From assembly GCA_913774625.1 (NCBI GenBank), contig CAJYHL010000072.1:1-64000 (forward strand): 64,000 nucleotides of DNA. The letters run 5' to 3'. A model generated the notes under the pieces. That model was not told where the DNA came from. It saw only the letters and a list, made by a program, of their open reading frames with translations, and searched no databases. Made by a program: the position numbers and the translations under genes. Source of the stretch: an uncultured Acidovorax sp. (GTDB taxonomy: Bacteria; Pseudomonadota; Gammaproteobacteria; Burkholderiales; Burkholderiaceae_C). Shown here piece by piece: positions 8,895 to 18,945 of the stretch (positions within the stretch are counted from its first letter, which is position 1; each line of letters opens with the position of its first letter).

Positions 8895-9353
8895 CTTCCG
8901 TCTTTCCATAGCTGTTTATGAGATCGTGGTCCCAGCCAGCCCCCCGTACTGCCACGGACAACATGGGCTCCGCAAACACGAGGAAGTGCAGCCCGCCTAG
9001 GACTTCGGCCCGTTGCTTGCGGTCCTGCGCCGCCTCGGGAACAGCGTCACCCCCGTAGCCCTGGTCAGTTGCACCGGGCGTGGCCCGTGGCCTGCTCCAC
9101 GCCCTCGGACAGGCGCCAGCCACTGTCCGCCGGCCGGTATGAATGCGCCGTCAGCAGGTGGCCGAGGGTCTCCACGGCCAGTAGGCCTTGCGGCACTTGC
9201 CCCGCTTGCGCAGATAGCCGTATCGCCTGCACGCGGCCGCTTTCGCAGCTCAACTGCAATGTGCGCCCGACCACCATCTGCCGGGCATGACTTGCCGGGC
9301 CTCCCCAGGCTTTGCACTCACCGAGCAAGGTGCAAACAAGCCCCGGCCACAAA
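8895..9353. other. Gene-free stretch with no convincing coding sequence
   Basis: About 460 bases between the immunity array and the gdhA terminator. Minus-strand frames of 90-106 codons exist, one starting near 9352, but they change frame where similarity would need to continue. None shows a recognisable domain or a good ribosome-binding site. GC content is back to the high level of the housekeeping DNA. It may hold the worn end of a former gene at the island boundary. I see no RNA gene, no repeat and no clear promoter in it. Confidence 0.4.
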
Positions 9354-9396
9354 AAAGCCGCCAGGCCCGGGTAGGGCGCTGGCGGCGGTTTCCGGT
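9354..9396 (-). terminator. Rho-independent terminator of gdhA
   Basis: On the minus strand, 65-105 bases after the gdhA stop, a GC-rich stem (CCGCCGCCAGCGCC pairing with GGCCTGGCGGC, loop about 8) is followed by a TTTTTT run. Confidence 0.8.
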
Positions 9397-9458
9397 CGTG
9401 CGGGCTTGTTGGGCCCGCGCGACCGGGGTTCGCTGTCGGGTTCTCCGACGTCAGGGCA

Positions 9459-10760
9459 TCAGGGATAGAGGCCGCGCATTTCGCGGGCGCTCAGGATGCG
9501 TTGGCAGGCCACGATGAAGGTGGCGGTGCGCAGCGTGACCTTGTGTTCCTGGGCCACGTGCCAGATGCCGGCGAAGGCCTCCTGCATGATGCGGACCAGG
9601 CGGGCGTTGATCTCGTCCTCGCTCCAGAAGAAACTGGAGAAGTCCTGCACCCACTCGAAGTAGCTGACCGTCACGCCGCCGGCGTTGGCGATCACGTCGG
9701 GCAGCACCAGCACGCCCTTGTCGGCCAGGATGTCGTCGGCCTCGGTGGTGGTGGGGCCGTTGGCGCCTTCGATCACCAGCTTGGCCTTGATCTTGCCGGC
9801 GTTGTCCTTGGTGATCTGGTTCTCCAGCGCGGCGGGGATCAGGATCTCACATTGAACGCCCCAGAAGTCTTCAGGGGCCATGGCCTCGGCGCCGGCAAAG
9901 CCGCCCACGCCGCCGGTATGGCGGACGTGCGCCAGCAGGGCGGGCACGGCGAGGCCGTCCTTGTTGAAGACGGTGCCGGTGTGGTCCTGCACGGCGACAA
10001 CCTTGGCGCCCGCTTCGGCGAAGAGCTTGCCGGCGATGCCGCCCACGTTGCCGAAGCCCTGCACGGCCACGCGCGCGCCTTCGATGGGCAGGCCGGTGAG
10101 CTTGGCGGCTTCGACGCCCACGGTGAACACGCCGCGGCCGGTGGCCTCGACGCGGCCCAGGGAGCCGCCCAGATCGACCGGCTTGCCGGTGACCACGCCG
10201 GTGGCGGTGGCGCCCACGTTCATGGAGTACGTGTCCATCATCCAGGCCATGACCTGGCCGTTGGTGTTCACGTCAGGCGCGGGGATGTCCTTGGACGGGC
10301 CGATCAGCAGGCCGATCTCGCTGGTGTAGCGGCGCGTCAGGCGTTCGAGTTCGCCGCGCGAGAGCTTCTTGGGATCGACGCGGATGCCGCCCTTGGCGCC
10401 GCCGTAGGGCACGTTGACGGCCGCGTTCTTCACCGACATCCAGGCCGACAGGGCCATCACTTCGGACAGCGTCACGTCCTGGTGGAAGCGCACGCCGCCC
10501 TTGCCGGGGCCGCGGCTCAGGTTGTGCTGCACGCGGTAGCCCTCGAAGTGGGCGATGGTGCCGTTGTCCAGCTCGATGGGCACGTCAACGACGAGGATGC
10601 GCTTGGGACGCTTGAGGGTTTCGACCCAGCGCGCGAGGCCGCCGAGGTACGGCGTGACGCGATCCACCTGCTGCAGGTAGTTGCCCCAGGGGCCGAGGTG
10701 GTCGGCCTGCAGGTAGGAGGGCAGGGCGTGCTGGACGAGGTTGTCGGGGGTGTTCGACAT
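9459..10760 (-). CDS. gdhA: Glutamate dehydrogenase (Glu/Leu/Phe/Val family)
   Basis: A 433-residue enzyme for reversible oxidative deamination of glutamate to 2-oxoglutarate and ammonia in the cytosol. Diagnostic parts: the substrate-binding segment [15 protein letters not shown] with the catalytic Lys, PAPDVNTNG, and the Rossmann fold of the coenzyme domain ([15 protein letters not shown]). Length matches the hexameric bacterial enzyme. The ATG at 10760 ([17 protein letters not shown]) is preferred over an in-frame upstream start at 10826, because AAGGAAC lies just before it and homology begins there. It stands alone with its own terminator. NAD versus NADP use cannot be settled by eye. Confidence 0.95.
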   Translation of the reverse strand: MSNTPDNLVQHALPSYLQADHLGPWGNYLQQVDRVTPYLGGLARWVETLKRPKRILVVDVPIELDNGTIAHFEGYRVQHNLSRGPGKGGVRFHQDVTLSEVMALSAWMSVKNAAVNVPYGGAKGGIRVDPKKLSRGELERLTRRYTSEIGLLIGPSKDIPAPDVNTNGQVMAWMMDTYSMNVGATATGVVTGKPVDLGGSLGRVEATGRGVFTVGVEAAKLTGLPIEGARVAVQGFGNVGGIAGKLFAEAGAKVVAVQDHTGTVFNKDGLAVPALLAHVRHTGGVGGFAGAEAMAPEDFWGVQCEILIPAALENQITKDNAGKIKAKLVIEGANGPTTTEADDILADKGVLVLPDVIANAGGVTVSYFEWVQDFSSFFWSEDEINARLVRIMQEAFAGIWHVAQEHKVTLRTATFIVACQRILSAREMRGLYP

Positions 10761-10949
10761 GCGAAGTTCCTTGAAGGAAGTCAGTTCAGGCGGATGACTG
10801 TATGCCTGCCCCCGGTGGCTGTCCAAGGCCGGAGTGTTTCGGGGTTATGCACCGGATGCATAACCCTGCAGTACCTCGGCACAGGCCAGGGAACTATCCA
10901 AATCCATAGCAGCCTGCGCAGGCCCCGTGCAGGCTGCAGGCCGAATCGG

Positions 10950-11615
10950 TCAGAAACCCAGGCCCTTGAGCAGCTGCGTTCCGGTGCCGATCGGATCCTG
11001 GCGCATGCGGGTTTCCTCGCGTCCCACATAGGTGAAGATGCCGTCGGCGGTCTTGCCGGCCACGTAGTCCGAGAGGCGCGCCTCGTCGAAGCCCAGGGCC
11101 GACAGCTGGGCCGTCTGCCGCAGCACGCCGCTGGCCTGCAGGGCGTTGCGCACCAGGGGCTTGAGCTGGGTGGTCACCTGCGCGCCCGTGCTCTTGCGCA
11201 GGTAGTCGGTGGCGCCGGTGCTACCGCCGCGGGCGATGTCGATGGCGTCGTTCAGCGTGGCGCGGTCGATGGCGGCGCGGAAGATGGGCTTGGCCTGCGC
11301 CGCGGCCTGTTCGGCGGCGCGGTTCAGGGCCGCGTCCAGGTTGGCCGTCAGGCCCGACTGCTGGGCCAGGTCCAGCAGCTTGCCCACACCGCCGCCGCCG
11401 TGGCCCGTGCCCGGCAGGGCGATGCGGATGGCCGCATCGGACGAGAAGGCGCCGGGCTGCGAGAGCTTGTCCAGCGCAGCGTCGCTGGCCTGGGCCAGCA
11501 GCGGCTTGATGCCGAAGGAGGGTGCCTGCGCGGCGGCAGGCTGGCTGGCCGCGGCCGCGCAGGCCAGGGCGGCGGTGGCGCCCAGGGCGCGCCAGAAAGA
11601 GAAGCGGGTGGTCAT
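10950..11615 (-). CDS. Exported DUF4197 protein
   Basis: A 221-residue protein with an N-terminal signal peptide (RALGATAALACAAAASQPAAA) and the body of the DUF4197 family: repeated helical segments such as LLAQASDAALDKLSQPGAFSSDAAIRI and ATLNDAIDIARGG, ending with YVGREETRMRQDPIGTG. Proteins of this family are predicted periplasmic and have no known activity. The start at 11615 (MTTRFSFWRAL) gives the clean signal peptide, and a longer frame to 11684 adds only unlikely residues. It is transcribed in the same direction as gdhA but about 190 bases upstream, so probably separately. Confidence 0.8.
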   Translation of the reverse strand: MTTRFSFWRALGATAALACAAAASQPAAAQAPSFGIKPLLAQASDAALDKLSQPGAFSSDAAIRIALPGTGHGGGGVGKLLDLAQQSGLTANLDAALNRAAEQAAAQAKPIFRAAIDRATLNDAIDIARGGSTGATDYLRKSTGAQVTTQLKPLVRNALQASGVLRQTAQLSALGFDEARLSDYVAGKTADGIFTYVGREETRMRQDPIGTGTQLLKGLGF

Positions 11616-11709
11616 GGGAGCGTTCTTTCTACGGAGCAGGAACAGGCAGGAACATGCGCGCCATTGTGCTGCCGGGACCGCCACCGCCCCTCCCGCCTCC
11701 CGCCGTCCG

Positions 11710-12594
11710 TCACTCCACCTTGAACTTGGCCAGCGCCGGATCGCCCTCGGGGTAGCGCAGGTCGAGCTTGGCCAGCACCTCGCGCAGCACGGTGGCGATC
11801 ATCAGGTTGCGGTGGGTCTTGGAATTGGCCGGCACGATGGTCCACGGCGCCCAGGGCGTGTGGGTGGCGGCCAGCAGGGTGGCGTAGGCGCGCTGGTAGT
11901 CGTCCCACTGCTTGCGCGCGTCGATGTCGCCCATCTCGAATTTCCAGTGCTTGGCCGGGTCGTCCAGCCGGGCCTGCAGGCGCTCGCGCTGTTCGTCCTT
12001 GCCGATGTGCAGCATGAACTTGACGATCACCGTGCCGGTCTCGGCCAGCATGCGTTCGAAGTCGTTGATGTGCGCCAGGCGCTGGGCGTGCTGTTCGGGC
12101 GTGATCCATTGCTGCACCACGGGCACCAGCACGTCTTCGTAGTGGCTGCGGTTGAAGACCACGGTCTCGCCGGCCCCCGGCACCTGGGCGTGGATGCGCC
12201 AGAGGTAGTCGTGCGCGCGCTCGGTCTCGGTCGGGGCCTTCCAGCCCACGGCGCGCACGCCCAGGGCGCTCATGCGGCCGAACACGCCGCGGATGGTTCC
12301 GTCCTTGCCCGAGGTGTCGGTGCCCTGCAGCAGCACCAGCAGCTTGTAGCGCCGGTCGGCATAGAGCAGGTTCTGCAGGCCGTCCAGCTCTTCTGCCAGG
12401 GCCTCGACGCGGGCCTTGTCCTGGGCTTTGTCGCCCGACGAGAAGGGCTTGGCGCCGGGGTCGAAGCGCTCCAGCGGCAGAGGGTCGGGCAGGTCCTTGC
12501 GGTGGGCGGGCAGGCTGGCGAAGTCCTTGGGCTGCCAGTCGGCGCATTGCCGGGCCAGTTCGGGATCGATACGGGAAAAGGGTGCGAAGTCCAT
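11710..12594 (-). CDS. ppk2: PPK2-family polyphosphate kinase
   Basis: A 294-residue enzyme that moves phosphate between inorganic polyphosphate and nucleotides in the cytosol. The Walker A motif is seen in LLVLLQGTDTSGKDGTIRGVF, the lid/Walker B region in NRSHYEDVLVPVV, and the conserved WAPWTIVPANSKTHRNL near the end. This pattern and length fit the PPK2 class that phosphorylates AMP or ADP. Which class cannot be told by eye. Start 12594 (MDFAPFSRIDPEL) is preferred: the upstream frame to 12711 runs into the neighbouring amidase end and has no family match. Surrounded by same-strand genes but with a gap of 79 bases to the amidase. Confidence 0.9.
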   Translation of the reverse strand: MDFAPFSRIDPELARQCADWQPKDFASLPAHRKDLPDPLPLERFDPGAKPFSSGDKAQDKARVEALAEELDGLQNLLYADRRYKLLVLLQGTDTSGKDGTIRGVFGRMSALGVRAVGWKAPTETERAHDYLWRIHAQVPGAGETVVFNRSHYEDVLVPVVQQWITPEQHAQRLAHINDFERMLAETGTVIVKFMLHIGKDEQRERLQARLDDPAKHWKFEMGDIDARKQWDDYQRAYATLLAATHTPWAPWTIVPANSKTHRNLMIATVLREVLAKLDLRYPEGDPALAKFKVE

Positions 12595-12673
12595 CGGCGC
12601 GTCTCGTCTCTGCTTCTTGAAGGAGGAGGAAACACTGTAGCCGCGCCCAGGACATTCGCCTGTGGGCCGAAGG

Positions 12674-14149
12674 CTAAGCCTGCGCCACATGCACCCCGGG
12701 CCGGCGGCCATCGTTCCAGCGCCCGCCCAGCGCCCGCTCGATCTGCGCGGCCAGCTGCAGCAGCAGGCCGTCGTGGCCCTGCCGGGCCTGGGCGTGGATG
12801 CCGAAGGGCAGGCCGTGGTCCTGCGCGCCCATGGGCAGGGAGATGGCCGGAATGCCGCAGAGGTTGGACAGCGGCGTATAGGCGAAGAACTGCCAGAGCT
12901 TGTCGAACCAGTCCAGCACGTCGGGGTTGGCGCTGGTGGTCAGGTATTCGGTCGTGCCCACGGGCGGCGTGGGCCGCGCGGTGATGGGCGTGAGGATGAT
13001 GTCCCATTCCTCGAAGAAGGCGCCGAAGCCGCGCGCCGTGGTGTTGAACACGGTCTGCATGCGGTGGCGCTCGGCGTAGGGCAGGCCGCGGCCCGCTTCC
13101 CAGATGCGGATGTTGACGGGCTCGATCAGGCCGGCGGGCGGGCGCTCCAGGCCGCGGCGCTCCAGCAGGCCGTTGATGACCTGGGCGAAGTTGCTGATGT
13201 AGCAGGTGGTCTGGGCGCGGAAGGCGGCGCGCAGGTCCACCTGCGGCAGCGCCCATTCGACATGGTGGCCCAAGCCTTCGAGGAAGCGGCCTGCCTTTTC
13301 CAGCTCGGCCACGATGGCGGGCGTGGCGCGGTAGTCGCCCCATTCGTGCGAGAGCGCGATGCGCAGGCGGGCCGGGTCGCGGCGGATCAGTTCCGTGTAG
13401 GGCTCGGGCGCGGTCCAGTAGGGCATGAATTCGCCCGGCGCGCCGCCGCGGCAGGCATCGACGAAGGCCGCCGTGTCGCGCACCGTGCGGCTGTGGCAGC
13501 CCTGGGTGGAGACGTAGCCGGTAATGTCCGAGGCCTGCGGCGCGATGGAGAACACGCCGCGCGAGGGCTTCAGGCCGATGTTGCCGTTGAAGCCCGCCGG
13601 GATGCGGATGGAGCCGCCCCCGTCGGTGGCATGGGACATGGGCACCACGCCCGCCGCCACGATGGCCGCCGTGCCGGCGGACGAGCCGCAGGTGGTGTAG
13701 CCGGTGTTCCAGGGGTTGCGCGTGACATAGACGGCAGGGTTCTCGGCCGAGCTGCACACGCCGAATTCCGGCGTGGTGGTGCGGCCCATGAGGTTCAGGC
13801 CCGCGCGGCGCATCCGCTGCGTGAGCCAGGCATCTTCGGTGGGGCGGTTGCCGCGCATGAAGAGCGATCCCTGCTCCTGCAGCCGTCCGGCCAGGGTGGG
13901 GCCCAGGTCCTTCATGAAGAAGGGCACGCCGGCCAGCGGGCCGCCGGGCTGCATGCCGGCCTGCTGCGGATCGGCCACGGCGTCGGCGAAGACCTCGACC
14001 ACCGCGCTCAGGGCGGGGTTGACCTTCGCCACGCCGGCCGCCGCCTGCGCGGCCAGTTCGGCGGGGGTCACCTCGCCCCGGCGCACCTTCTCGGCCAGAC
14101 CGACCGCGTCGTGGGCGGCCCATTCGTCCCAACTCATTGCCAAGCTCAT
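12674..14149 (-). CDS. Amidase signature (AS) family hydrolase
   Basis: A 491-residue amidase with the Ser-cisSer-Lys machinery visible. The Lys is in VPFFMKDLG, the Gly/Ser loop is GSSAGTAAIVAAGVVP, and the nucleophile region is DGGGSIRIPAGFNGNIGLKPSRG. These enzymes hydrolyse carboxamides such as aryl amides, peptide amides or carbamates. It lies 52 bases after azlD, in line with an upstream peptide-importer operon, so its substrate may be something that importer brings in. That link is inference. No signal peptide, so cytosolic. An alternative start 12 bases further in (MSWDEWAAHD) is possible. Confidence 0.85.
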   Translation of the reverse strand: MSLAMSWDEWAAHDAVGLAEKVRRGEVTPAELAAQAAAGVAKVNPALSAVVEVFADAVADPQQAGMQPGGPLAGVPFFMKDLGPTLAGRLQEQGSLFMRGNRPTEDAWLTQRMRRAGLNLMGRTTTPEFGVCSSAENPAVYVTRNPWNTGYTTCGSSAGTAAIVAAGVVPMSHATDGGGSIRIPAGFNGNIGLKPSRGVFSIAPQASDITGYVSTQGCHSRTVRDTAAFVDACRGGAPGEFMPYWTAPEPYTELIRRDPARLRIALSHEWGDYRATPAIVAELEKAGRFLEGLGHHVEWALPQVDLRAAFRAQTTCYISNFAQVINGLLERRGLERPPAGLIEPVNIRIWEAGRGLPYAERHRMQTVFNTTARGFGAFFEEWDIILTPITARPTPPVGTTEYLTTSANPDVLDWFDKLWQFFAYTPLSNLCGIPAISLPMGAQDHGLPFGIHAQARQGHDGLLLQLAAQIERALGGRWNDGRRPGVHVAQA

Positions 14150-14201
14150 GTCGTACCTTGCGTTCGTTCGTGTGGGTGTTCGTCGTGTGGTCCTGCCGCG
14201 C

Positions 14202-14546
14202 TCAGGCCCAGCCCAGCCCCAGGCGCAGCACCAGCAGCGTCGCCGTGCCGGCCAGTATGGTGCCCGTCACGTCGCCGCGCCGCGCAACCTGGTAGATCAG
14301 GGCCACGGCCACGGCGGCCAGGCGCGCATCGTGCCAGTCCGCCGGCAGGCGGCCCTGGCTCAGGAAGATCTCAGGCACCACCATGGCCAGCAGCGCGGCC
14401 ACGGGCGCATGGCGCAGGCCCTGGCGCAGCCAGCCGGGCAGGCGCGGCTCGCCGTGCGGCAGCAGGAAGAAGCTGCGCGTGAGCACGGTGACCAGCACCA
14501 GGGCCAGCACGGCCAGCCAGGCGTGGAAGTCGGTGGCGGCCGGCAT
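14202..14546 (-). CDS. azlD: AzlD-type small subunit of branched-chain amino-acid exporter
   Basis: A 114-residue membrane protein with about four hydrophobic segments (LAVLALVLVTVLTRSFFLL, VAALLAMVVPEIF, LAAVAVALIYQVA, ILAGTATLLVLRLGLG). The TRxxFLLP motif is typical of AzlD. Its ATG shares one base with the azlC stop (TGATG), so the pair is translationally coupled. AzlC and AzlD together export branched-chain amino acids or analogues across the inner membrane. The gene belongs to a long minus-strand operon with a peptide ABC importer. Confidence 0.85.
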   Translation of the reverse strand: MPAATDFHAWLAVLALVLVTVLTRSFFLLPHGEPRLPGWLRQGLRHAPVAALLAMVVPEIFLSQGRLPADWHDARLAAVAVALIYQVARRGDVTGTILAGTATLLVLRLGLGWA

Positions 14547-15292
14547 CAGCGGATGTTCCAGCGGCGGTCGGCCCAGAGGCCCGCCGCGAAGGCGGTGCCG
14601 ATGGCCATGACCACGTTCAGCCCCATGGGCCAGGAGGCGGTCGCCAGCGCCACCACGGCGGCGGCGGCTGCCGAGCAGCGCACGGCGCGGTCGGCCAGCA
14701 TGGGCAGGGCCAGCGCCAGCAGGGCCAGCACGCCCACGAAGCGCAGGCCCCAGGCGGTGGGAATGGCGTCGGCCAGGAAGATGCCGGCCAACGACGCCGC
14801 CTGCCAGGCCGCCCAGTTGGTCAGCGCCAGGCCCAGGAAGTAACCCTGCTGCTCGGACGTGGAGCGCCCGCCCGGCGCGGGCTGCGGAAAGCGCTGCACG
14901 AAGCGCGCGTAGATCGGGTCGCCCGCCAGATAGGCCAACAGCATGCGCCGCCAGCGTCCGTGGCCGCCGAAGTAGCGCCGCCAATGCACGCTGAAGACCA
15001 CGAAGCGCAGGTTCAGCACCCAGGCGGTGGCGGCGATGACCCAGAGCGGCGCACCCACGGCGATCAGCGGCAGGCAGGCCAGCTGGGAGGCGCTGGCGAA
15101 CACCAGCAGCGACATGGCGAGGACCAGCTCCAGCCCCAGGCCGCTGTTGCGCATGGCCACGCCCGTCACCAGGCCCATGGCGACCGTGCCCAGCGCGGCG
15201 CCGGCAATATCGCGCCCGCCGTGCAGGAAGGCGCGGCGCCAGGCCGCATCGGCGGGCAGCAGGCGGCGCCGTGACAAGGAAAGGGATGGCAT
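14546..15292 (-). CDS. azlC: AzlC-type large subunit of branched-chain amino-acid exporter
   Basis: A 248-residue inner-membrane protein with several transmembrane segments. Characteristic stretches are MSLLVFASASQLACLPLI, TAWVLNLRFVVFSVHWRRYF and GLALTNWAAWQAASLAGIFL, all typical of AzlC. It starts one base inside the stop codon of the upstream ABC ATPase gene and ends one base inside azlD, so three genes are read as a coupled series. An exporter of branched-chain amino acids next to a peptide importer could vent surplus amino acids after peptide breakdown. This is inference from context. Confidence 0.85.
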   Translation of the reverse strand: MPSLSLSRRRLLPADAAWRRAFLHGGRDIAGAALGTVAMGLVTGVAMRNSGLGLELVLAMSLLVFASASQLACLPLIAVGAPLWVIAATAWVLNLRFVVFSVHWRRYFGGHGRWRRMLLAYLAGDPIYARFVQRFPQPAPGGRSTSEQQGYFLGLALTNWAAWQAASLAGIFLADAIPTAWGLRFVGVLALLALALPMLADRAVRCSAAAAAVVALATASWPMGLNVVMAIGTAFAAGLWADRRWNIR

Positions 15293-17025
15293 CAGGCGGC
15301 CGCAGCGAAGGGAAGCGGTTCGGCGCCGGCATCGGCGTCTACATCGGCTGCGGCACCAGCCAGCTCGGCGCGGGGCGCTGCGGCCAGCAGGCGGCGGGTG
15401 TAGTCGTGCGCGGGCGCGCCGAACACGGCGGCGGTAGCGCCTTCCTCGACGATGCGGCCCTGGCTCATCACGATCACGCGGTCGCACAGCTGCGCGGCCA
15501 CGCGCAGGTCGTGGGTGATGAAGAGGATGCCCAGGCCCAGGTCACGCTGCAGCTCGCGCAGCAGGTCCAGGATCTGCGCCTGCACCGACACGTCGAGCGC
15601 CGACACGGCCTCGTCGGCCACCAGCACCTGGGGCTGGCAGGCGATGGCGCGGGCGATGGCCAGGCGCTGGCGCTGGCCGCCCGAGAACTGGTGCGGATAG
15701 CGCTGCAGCGCGGTGCGCGGCAGCTGGATGCGGTCCATCAGCTCCTCGGCCGTGCGCTGGGCCTGGCGCCGGTCCATGCCGAAGTTCATGGCGCCCTCGA
15801 TCATCGAGGAACCCACCGTGCGGCGCGGGTTGAGCGAGCGGTTCGGGTCCTGGAACACCACCTGCACGCGCGAGCGCAGCGGGCGCAGGCGGCCTTCGGA
15901 CAGGGCCTGCACCTCGCGTTCGCCCCAGGCGATGCGGCCTTCGCTGGGGTCGATCAGGCGGATCATGCAGCGCGCGAAAGTGGACTTGCCCGAGCCCGAT
16001 TCGCCCACCACGCCCACGGTCTCGCCGCGGTGCACGGCCACGCTCGCATCCTGCAGCGCGGTGTTGTGGCGGGCGCGGCCCAGCCAGTCGCGGCGGGTGT
16101 AGGTCTTGCCCACGCCCTGGCCCTGCAGCAGCGGCTTGCCGCCGGGCAGCTCGCGCGGGGGCGGCGGCGTCATGCCGGGCACTGCGGCCAGCAGCATGCG
16201 GGTGTAGGCCTCGCGCGGGTGGCGCAATACCTGCTCGCAGGGGCCGTGCTCCACCAGCGCGCCGCGGTGCATCACCATCACCTCGTCGGCGATCTCGGCC
16301 ACCACGCCCATGTCGTGCGTGATGAACAGCACGGCGCTGCCCTGCTCGGCCTGCAGCTCGGCGATGAGCTGCAGGATCTCGGCCTGCGTGGTCACGTCCA
16401 GCGCGGTGGTGGGCTCGTCGCAGATCAGCAGGCGCGGCTTCAGGATGATGGCCATGGCGATCACGATGCGCTGGCGCTGGCCGCCCGAGAGCTGGTGCGG
16501 ATAGCTGCCGAAGATGCGCTCGGGGTCGGGCAGGCGCACGCGCTCGAACACCTGCAGGATGCGGCGCTTGCGCTCGGCCGCGCCCTCGGCCGTGTGGGTG
16601 CGCAGCAGCTCGTCGATCTGCTCGCCGCAGGCCAGCACGGGGTTGAGCGCGGTCATGGGCTCCTGGAACACCATGCCCATGGCGCGGCCGCGCAGCGCGC
16701 GCAGGCGCCTTTCGGGCACGTAGCGGCCGGCCTGCAGCAGCGGCTCGCCGCCCAGGTGGATGTCGCCCGCGGTGATCGCGAGGCCCTTGGCCAGCAGGCC
16801 CATCACGGTGGTGGCGAGCACCGACTTGCCGGAGCCCGATTCGCCCACGATGCACAGCGTGCGGCCGGCCTCGATGCGCACGTCCAGATGGGCGATGGCG
16901 TGGGGCCGGTCGGCGTCGGCGGGCAGGGCGACCTGCAGGCCGCGCACTTCGAGCACGGGGGAGGAACCGGGAGTTGCGCAGGCCAGCACTTCGCCGAGCG
17001 CGCGTTGTTGGGGATGGGGTTTCAT
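15292..17025 (-). CDS. Oligopeptide-type ABC transporter, double ATPase (DppD-DppF fusion)
   Basis: A 577-residue protein holding two complete ABC ATPase domains. Domain 1 (about 25-275) has Walker A GESGSGKS, signature LSGGQRQRI, Walker B LLICDEPTTALD and an H-loop in FITHD. Domain 2 (about 310-550) repeats these: GESGSGKS, FSGGQRQRL, VLVADEAVSALD, FITHD. Such fused ATPases power uptake of peptides, glutathione or nickel with two permeases and a periplasmic binding protein, all present directly upstream. ATG at 17025 gives the N-terminus MKPHPQQRAL. The stop overlaps the azlC start by one base. The end after about 550 is an Ala/Asp-rich tail. Confidence 0.92.
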   Translation of the reverse strand: MKPHPQQRALGEVLACATPGSSPVLEVRGLQVALPADADRPHAIAHLDVRIEAGRTLCIVGESGSGKSVLATTVMGLLAKGLAITAGDIHLGGEPLLQAGRYVPERRLRALRGRAMGMVFQEPMTALNPVLACGEQIDELLRTHTAEGAAERKRRILQVFERVRLPDPERIFGSYPHQLSGGQRQRIVIAMAIILKPRLLICDEPTTALDVTTQAEILQLIAELQAEQGSAVLFITHDMGVVAEIADEVMVMHRGALVEHGPCEQVLRHPREAYTRMLLAAVPGMTPPPPRELPGGKPLLQGQGVGKTYTRRDWLGRARHNTALQDASVAVHRGETVGVVGESGSGKSTFARCMIRLIDPSEGRIAWGEREVQALSEGRLRPLRSRVQVVFQDPNRSLNPRRTVGSSMIEGAMNFGMDRRQAQRTAEELMDRIQLPRTALQRYPHQFSGGQRQRLAIARAIACQPQVLVADEAVSALDVSVQAQILDLLRELQRDLGLGILFITHDLRVAAQLCDRVIVMSQGRIVEEGATAAVFGAPAHDYTRRLLAAAPRAELAGAAADVDADAGAEPLPFAAAA

Positions 17026-17048
17026 GGCGTGGGCCCTTCTTTTTCTCT

Positions 17049-17930
17049 TCAGGCGCGGCGGGAGAACTTGGGATCGAGCACGTCGCGCAGGCCGTCGCCC
17101 AGCAGGTTGATGGCCAGCACCGTGGGCACCAGGAAGAGCGCGGGCCACAGCACGTTGCCCGGCGCCTGCGAGAACAGCACCCGGCCTTCGGCCATGATGT
17201 TGCCCCAGGTGGGCACGTCGGACGGCAGGCCCAGCCCCAGGAAGCTCAGGATGGCTTCGGTCAGCACGGCCGAGGCCGCGATGAAGGTGCCCTGCACGAT
17301 CAGCGGCGCCAGCGCGTTGGGCAGGATGTCGCGCCACAGGATGGTGGCGTTGGGCGTGGCCAGGGCGCGGGCGGCCTCCACGAAGGGCTCGTCGCGCAGG
17401 CCGATCACCAGCGCCCGCACCAGGCGCGTGACGCGCGGCACCTCGGGCACGGCGATGGCCAGGATCACGGTGGGCAGCGTGGCGCCCAGCATGGCCACCA
17501 GGGTGATGGCCAGCAGCACGGCGGGAATCGCCATGAGCCCGTCCATCACGCGCATCAGCACCGCATCGGCCGCGCGGAAATAGCCCGCCAGCATGCCCAG
17601 CGTGCAGCCCAGCACCACCGCCAGCGCGGCGGTGAAGCAGCCCACCATCAGCGAGATGCGGGTGCCGTAGAGCACGCGGCTCCAGATGTCGCGGCCCACG
17701 CTGTCGCTGCCCATCCAGAAGGTGTGCTGCACCTGCGCGCCGTCGGGCAGGGTGACGGCGCCCGATGCGCCGGCCGCCACGTTGATGAAGGAAGGGTCCA
17801 TCGCCGCCGGGTCGATGGTGCCCAGCCAGGGCGCCAGCAGGCCCAGCAGCGCGAGCGCGGCCAGCACGATGGCGCCGCCGCGCACGGCGCCGTGGCGCAG
17901 CAGGCGGGTCCAGGAAGTGGTGGGGTTCAT
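17049..17930 (-). CDS. Peptide ABC transporter permease (DppC type)
   Basis: A 293-residue inner-membrane protein of the BPD_transp_1 class. The first membrane segment is GGAIVLAALALLGLLAPWLG, followed by the DppC-type periplasmic part (HTFWMGSDSVGRDIWSRVLYG). The EAA loop for ATPase contact is near EAARALATPNATILWRDILPN, shown here in parts only. It forms the channel with the DppB-type permease encoded just upstream (57-base gap) and passes substrate to the fused ATPase downstream (23-base gap). Substrate unknown; the partner binding protein is of the dipeptide/nickel class. Confidence 0.9.
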   Translation of the reverse strand: MNPTTSWTRLLRHGAVRGGAIVLAALALLGLLAPWLGTIDPAAMDPSFINVAAGASGAVTLPDGAQVQHTFWMGSDSVGRDIWSRVLYGTRISLMVGCFTAALAVVLGCTLGMLAGYFRAADAVLMRVMDGLMAIPAVLLAITLVAMLGATLPTVILAIAVPEVPRVTRLVRALVIGLRDEPFVEAARALATPNATILWRDILPNALAPLIVQGTFIAASAVLTEAILSFLGLGLPSDVPTWGNIMAEGRVLFSQAPGNVLWPALFLVPTVLAINLLGDGLRDVLDPKFSRRA

Positions 17931-17987
17931 GGGGAGGCTCCAGGTCTTGGGCGGGGGCGGGGCAGGGCGTTTGTTTTTTCTTCGCGG

Positions 17988-18929
<942 letters not shown>

Positions 18930-18945
18930 GGTCGCGCTCCCCGGT

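Noticed and set aside
9501-17583. Very long plus-strand open frames opposite gdhA, PPK2, amidase and the ABC operon
   Set aside because: High-GC third-position bias opens antisense frames; their Gly/Ala/His/Arg-rich translations match no family, while the minus strand holds well-known enzymes.
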